Shown one piece after another: positions 30,261 to 33,822 of a DNA stretch of 33,822 bases. The stretch's first letter is position 1; every line of letters begins with the position of its first letter. A model generated the notes under the pieces. That model was not told the DNA's origin. It saw only the letters and a program-made list of their open reading frames with translations, and did not search any database. The DNA is from Branchiostoma floridae. Taxonomy: Eukaryota > Chordata > Leptocardii > Amphioxiformes > Branchiostomatidae. Both the position numbers and the translations under genes were made by a program. The stretch lies in the NCBI RefSeq assembly GCF_000003815.2, contig NC_049995.1:17829152-17862973 (forward strand), given 5' to 3'.

Positions 30261-31048
30261 AACCGCCTCTCTTGACATGGGTCTTCATTTTGGGTCGCTG
30301 CATATAGTCGGCTCTGTTGCCCATACGCCACTGCATATGGTTGAATCGTGTCATTGTCTTCTGACGTTGGAATCCGATCACCACATGGCTGCCTGTCTGA
30401 CGAATTCAAGTTCCTGTCCGAACTTTGCAGATCAGTTGATTCGGAGTAGACGGTTGCGTAAGGATCGATCCTTCCATCGTCCGTACAACATGGCGAACCA
30501 CAGCAGCAACTGCACAAGACGATGGTAGCCATTATTGCAAACACAAAGACGAGGGGAAGCGCGCCCGCCGTGATTAAAGTAGAGATGCTGTTGTTAACAT
30601 TTATGCCCGGCTCTTCTCCAAGGAGAATGACATATTCAAGCTCTGTCGCTTTCTCCGAGAATGACTCGTGGCGTGCGTATGGTATCTCTGTGTAGTCCAT
30701 GGTTGAACTGGTAGTGTTATGAAGATACGGGTTGGTTTCAGAACACATTGGGCCCATGTTTGAAGACACAAACGTTTCATTGCATTCACCGGATGAACGG
30801 TTGGTTTGGGTACACGTTGTTTCCTTGTTGCCAGTGATAAACGTCTCATTGCAGTGCATCTCCTGACCTGTTGACCTGTCCGTGATGTTCTGACACACGT
30901 CCTTCTGCAAGTCGGTGAGAAGAGTTCCTTTGAGTCTGGAAGGTGACGCGCACCTTAAGAAGTCGGGATAAGCGATCTGACCCAGGTGTGACAGGTGGCA
31001 GATGAACCACGTGAGCTTCCCGTCGCAAGTGAGTTGGTTACCGTGTAT
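29756..31048 (-). CDS. Last exon, LRR receptor gene: LRRCT, TM and repetitive tail
   Basis: The acceptor is ATGGCATTTCAG preceded by a long T-run (minus strand). About 430 codons end at TGA 29756-29758. The tail repeat frame is lost at a run of seven T (plus strand 29839-29845), after which the protein reads RPRATATATITDP, an out-of-frame form of the repeat. The alternative frame keeps the repeat a little longer and stops at 29701. Confidence 0.8.
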   Translation of the reverse strand: MHGNQLTCDGKLTWFICHLSHLGQIAYPDFLRCASPSRLKGTLLTDLQKDVCQNITDRSTGQEMHCNETFITGNKETTCTQTNRSSGECNETFVSSNMGPMCSETNPYLHNTTSSTMDYTEIPYARHESFSEKATELEYVILLGEEPGINVNNSISTLITAGALPLVFVFAIMATIVLCSCCCGSPCCTDDGRIDPYATVYSESTDLQSSDRNLNSSDRQPCGDRIPTSEDNDTIQPYAVAYGQQSRLYAATQNEDPCQERRLYTLTKDEDPGSQLQLCAVTYEDAAIKQQPCSVTHDEDPGPQLQPISLTHDEDPGPQLQPYSVTYEDPGTHIQPQSVTHKGSGPQLHPYSVTYEDPGPQLQPFTVTHDEDPGPQLQPYSVTHNEDPGPQLQPCPDSVAHKKRPRATATATITDPRRPRATVTANIIDP

Positions 31049-33822
31049 CTGAAATGCCATATAATAAATTTAATTAAAAAAAAAAAACTAAGGCCAAACT
31101 AACTTAATATTATGGCTGGCATAGTATAGCCACAGTTGTTGTTGTTGTATTTTATAACTAGCGAAAATCAATGTGGATGTCATTCACAAAATTAAGTCAG
31201 TGTGGCCTACTATGTTGATGTATGAATGGATGAATTTATGAATGAATGAATATCAATATATTGCATGTACACACCCTTGAGGGGTTAGGCACAGGCTACA
31301 ATACTGTAAATGCAGAAACTTTCGCGGTGGATTAATGTTCGCGGTTTTCGCGGCGGCCACTTCCCCGCGAATTTAAAACCACCGCAAACATTTTTCCATA
31401 ACAGTAAGAGATTACAGTGCATTGCGCTACCGCGAAATTAAATCCACCGCGAAAAGTCCGTTTTCCCGCAACCGCGAAATTAAATCCCCGCGAACTTTAA
31501 TGCATTTACAGTATATGTTTTCACTCATGAGCTATGTAGAGGTCAAAACGACAAAAACAAGAGTTCGTAGACCTCAGGCCTGCATGAAATGTATTGGGTT
31601 TCTGTAGACCTATTGTGTATTTTTGCCTTTTTGTCTGTGGTACGTGGTTGGAAAAATGAGCTTTTTACCGTGTTGGTTGTGCACCATGCAAAAGTCTGAC
31701 TCTGAAATTCCATTTTCTGAATTTGTAAGTTTGGACATGGATGAACATTACTTATTTTGGATTTCTTAAGTATGTAACCAACCACAGTACTTTGAAGTTG
31801 TTGAGACGCTACCTTTTTTTGTCTCAGATGGCCCATGCACATGTAGTTACTCTGTCACATGATATACTAATATCTTCCTATTTCAATGTACTGACCTAAT
31901 GCAGCTGCTAAGTCTCCTTGGTTTGTGTTCTTCCAATGATATTCATTAAAGATTTATTTCTGGGGTGTTATTCACTTGACATCGGAATGTTACTTGCATA
32001 ATTTGACCAATGATACTTTTATCTGTAGTTCCATAGACATTAGACAATATGAATAGTGGTAGCCCCCATGCAGCAGCAACAGTTAGTCCCCAGGGTGGTA
32101 TGATATTTTCATTCAATCCATCCAACCCAAACCTAAATCTCCTGTAGTATCTAAGCCAAATTTAACAGCATAATACTATGAAAAATGTCCTTGTCAATCC
32201 CATTTATACTAAGCTGCTGGCAATGTAGCCTGATTAAATCTCGCTTATAGCAGCCCGCCAAACATCCGCCGGCCCGCGGGGAGGGGCCAGTTACAGCCCT
32301 GGACAGCGGAGTTTGTGTTACACAGACTACTGGCAATGGAAGCTTTGAAAAGTTCAGAAGCTGTTGTAGTCAGAGCAAACACCCAGCAAACATCCCCGCA
32401 AACCAATGAGCAGTTGCTTAGAAGGGGAATTTCATCATATATTTGCCGCGACAAAATGCAACCAACGATACTGAATTTAAAACAGAACAAAGCTAAGCCT
32501 CCACCACTTAACCCTGCCTGTACCATAGATTAAGCAGGCCCAAAAACCAAGCGAATATGACTACCCAAAACAACAAATTACCTGTATACAGTATGGAAAT
32601 GGCATTACCAAAGAAACAAAAAGAAACATAGGACAAATCATACACATACCTTTCTCTTATGCCCACACTCTATACAGTTCTCCTCCACATTAGAAAATTG
32701 CATCTTCTTCTGTTTAAGTTCAAGTTCAACCATGATTGCCAACAGGGTAAAGGAACTTGTACCGAAACTTAAAACTCAGTACTATACAGCTCTAGAAACA
32801 CCACAAAGAGTAATAAGCAAACTCCAATTATACCTGACCAACAGATATATAATCTTGTACACTCCCGTCATCTGGCAAACTGTCAGTGCCACTAAGTAAC
32901 CTGATACATTGAAGGTGGCCCAGGCCAGATGATGGTTCTACACCCAACCATAATCTGTTTTTAAAACCAAGCAGATATTGGGAGGATGCCCCAACCACAC
33001 AAAAACAGGATCAACCTATACAGTATCAAGTTCAAGCACTAGGAGGCCCAAAATCAAACCTGACCACCAGGACACCACAAACAACTCACGTACCAAATAG
33101 CAACACAATGGTACCTTGCGTTCCGGAGATACAGCGCACGCCCCGTGCCCGCACAAAAGGTAACCTAAAATGTCAAGTTCAAGCACCAAGGGCGCCAAAA
33201 TCAAAATTGAGCATTATTCAGCCACCGCCGACACATGTGCCAAATATCATCGCGCCAGCACCAGCCGTTCAGAAGATATAACTCCGGAAACACCCCTCTC
33301 GGACACAAAATTCGACCTGCCGGGTCAAGTTCAAACGCGACAAGGCCCAAAGTCAATCCTAGGCAACAGGCAACAACCCCCCACCCATGCACCAAAAATC
33401 GTCGCAATCGCGCGTATCGTTCCGGACACACAGCGCCAAAAGTGCCCCCAAAACACCAAAAATGCCACCTGCAATGTCAAGTTCAAACGCCAGGAGGCCC
33501 AAAATCAAACCTGAGTGTTAGGCTACCACCCCCAACCCACGTACCAAAAATCGTCGTGCTCGCACCATCCGTTCACGAGATACAGCGCCCTACATCCCCG
33601 GCTACCGAAAAGTTCCCACCAGCATCAAAACCATACCTGCATACATGCAGGTAACAACACAACAAAACAGCAAATCACGAGCACGTAAGAAACAAACAAA
33701 CCTGTATTTCAAAGCTCAGCATGCGGTATTTCTCAGTTAAACACGCGATGATGCTGTCAACAGTGGTGATGCGGTTTCTGTGCAGATAGACCTTTCCTAA
33801 CTTCACAGGCGCCAGCAGTGCG
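29756..33822 (-). CDS. Leucine-rich-repeat single-pass membrane receptor (3' part)
   Basis: Two exons are visible on the minus strand: 33822-33702 (partial at the window edge) and 31048-29756, joined phase 0 with GT-AG ends. Together they encode an LRR unit (LGKVYLHRNRITTVDSI), an LRRCT cap (GNQLTCDGKLTWFICHL ... C ... L..LQKDVC), a Thr/Asn-rich juxtamembrane stretch with sequons (NIT, NET, NTT), one transmembrane helix (LITAGALPLVFVFAIMATIV) followed by a Cys cluster, and a cytoplasmic tail with IDPYATVY, DNDTIQPYAVAY and a 45-bp-repeat region. The architecture is that of LRR recognition or adhesion receptors; no TIR domain is visible. The tail end is eroded by a frameshift. Confidence 0.83.
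31091..31208. mobile_element. Short MITE with AGGCCA ends and ACTA duplication
   Basis: AGGCCAAACTAACTTAATAT is inverse to AATTAAGTCAGTGTGGCCT. ACTA flanks both sides. Ends match the element at 12866-13218. Confidence 0.75.
31302..31513. mobile_element. 212-bp CGCGAA-rich MITE, second full copy
   Basis: TACTGTAAATGC ... GCATTTACAGTA, with CCGCGAA and TTCGCGG inner repeats. Exactly the length of 13995-14206. It lies in the LRR gene intron. Confidence 0.87.
31514..33020 (-). other. Intron of LRR gene, nothing recognised
   Basis: No exon-like frame with splice sites on the minus strand and no repeat family that I know. Confidence 0.5.
33022..33640. repeat. ~150-bp tandem repeat in LRR gene intron
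   Basis: AAGTTCAA(G/A)C(A/G)C..AGG..GGCCCAAAATCAAACCTGA recurs at about 33027, 33174, 33325 and 33479 (spacings 147, 151, 154). Each is followed by ACGTACCAAA/GCACCAAAAATCGTCG and GTTC(C/A)..GAGATACAGCGC. Four units. Confidence 0.82.
33702..33822 (-). CDS. Penultimate exon (partial), LRR receptor gene
   Basis: The last 121 bp of the window on the minus strand read ALLAPVKLGKVYLHRNRITT then VDSIIACLTEKYRMLSFEIQ and end at donor CAG|GTTTGT. L-x-x-V-Y-L-x-x-N-x-I is the LRR core. The next exon continues in frame with IHGNQLTCDG. Confidence 0.82.

Noticed and set aside
28585-30528. Plus-strand ORFs opposite the LRR receptor tail (repeats like MAVAVALGL)
   Set aside because: Antisense shadows of the 45-bp coding repeat; the minus frame continues into LRRCT and a transmembrane helix.
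33170-33654. Overlapping plus-strand ORFs at the window end
   Set aside because: They span the 150-bp intronic tandem repeat and have no domain-like content.

Overview
The window is animal nuclear DNA: spliced genes with phase-matched GT-AG introns, dense non-LTR retrotransposon remnants, tRNA-derived SINEs, foldback elements and large minisatellites. I infer a lancelet (Branchiostoma-like) from the kind of genes (a membrane protein with NHL repeats and a leucine-rich-repeat receptor with long repetitive tails) and from the repeat style; this is recognition, not a search result. There are assembly gaps at 8731-9591, 18835-18934 and 22140-22239.

Layout. (1) 131-7749, plus strand: the 3' part of an 11-exon gene (about 410 visible residues) for a coiled-coil, lysine-rich protein with degenerate EF-hand-like segments. 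I cannot name it. Its introns hold two antisense LINE fragments, a SINE, several foldback elements and decayed copies of its own last exons. (2) 10615-17090, plus strand: a five-exon gene for a predicted type II membrane protein of about 813 residues, with a repetitive tyrosine-rich cytoplasmic N-terminus, one transmembrane helix, two similar Ser/Thr/Pro spacer exons and a C-terminal NHL-repeat domain. (3) 17205-25425: a 57-bp minisatellite in three blocks (about 89 units). It is interrupted by a reverse-transcriptase-encoding LINE (18721-20071, minus) and by a second, partial NHL exon (22240-22828, plus). (4) 25480-27220: diverged copies of sequence also found upstream of the two NHL loci, with TIR elements. 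(5) 28505-33822, minus strand: the 3' end of a leucine-rich-repeat receptor gene (last LRR, LRRCT, transmembrane helix, repetitive tail). Its tail minisatellite carries a 988-bp TIR insertion and a homopolymer frameshift.

The most interesting point is that the NHL-type and LRR-type membrane proteins, on opposite strands about 12 kb apart, share a repeated cytoplasmic motif of the form E-D-x-x-x-[IL]-Q-P-Y-[AS]-V-[AT]. This suggests a common tyrosine-based signalling tail on two unrelated extracellular domains. The rest of the story is local duplication: exon ends, intron ends and gene ends are repeatedly copied next to their sources.
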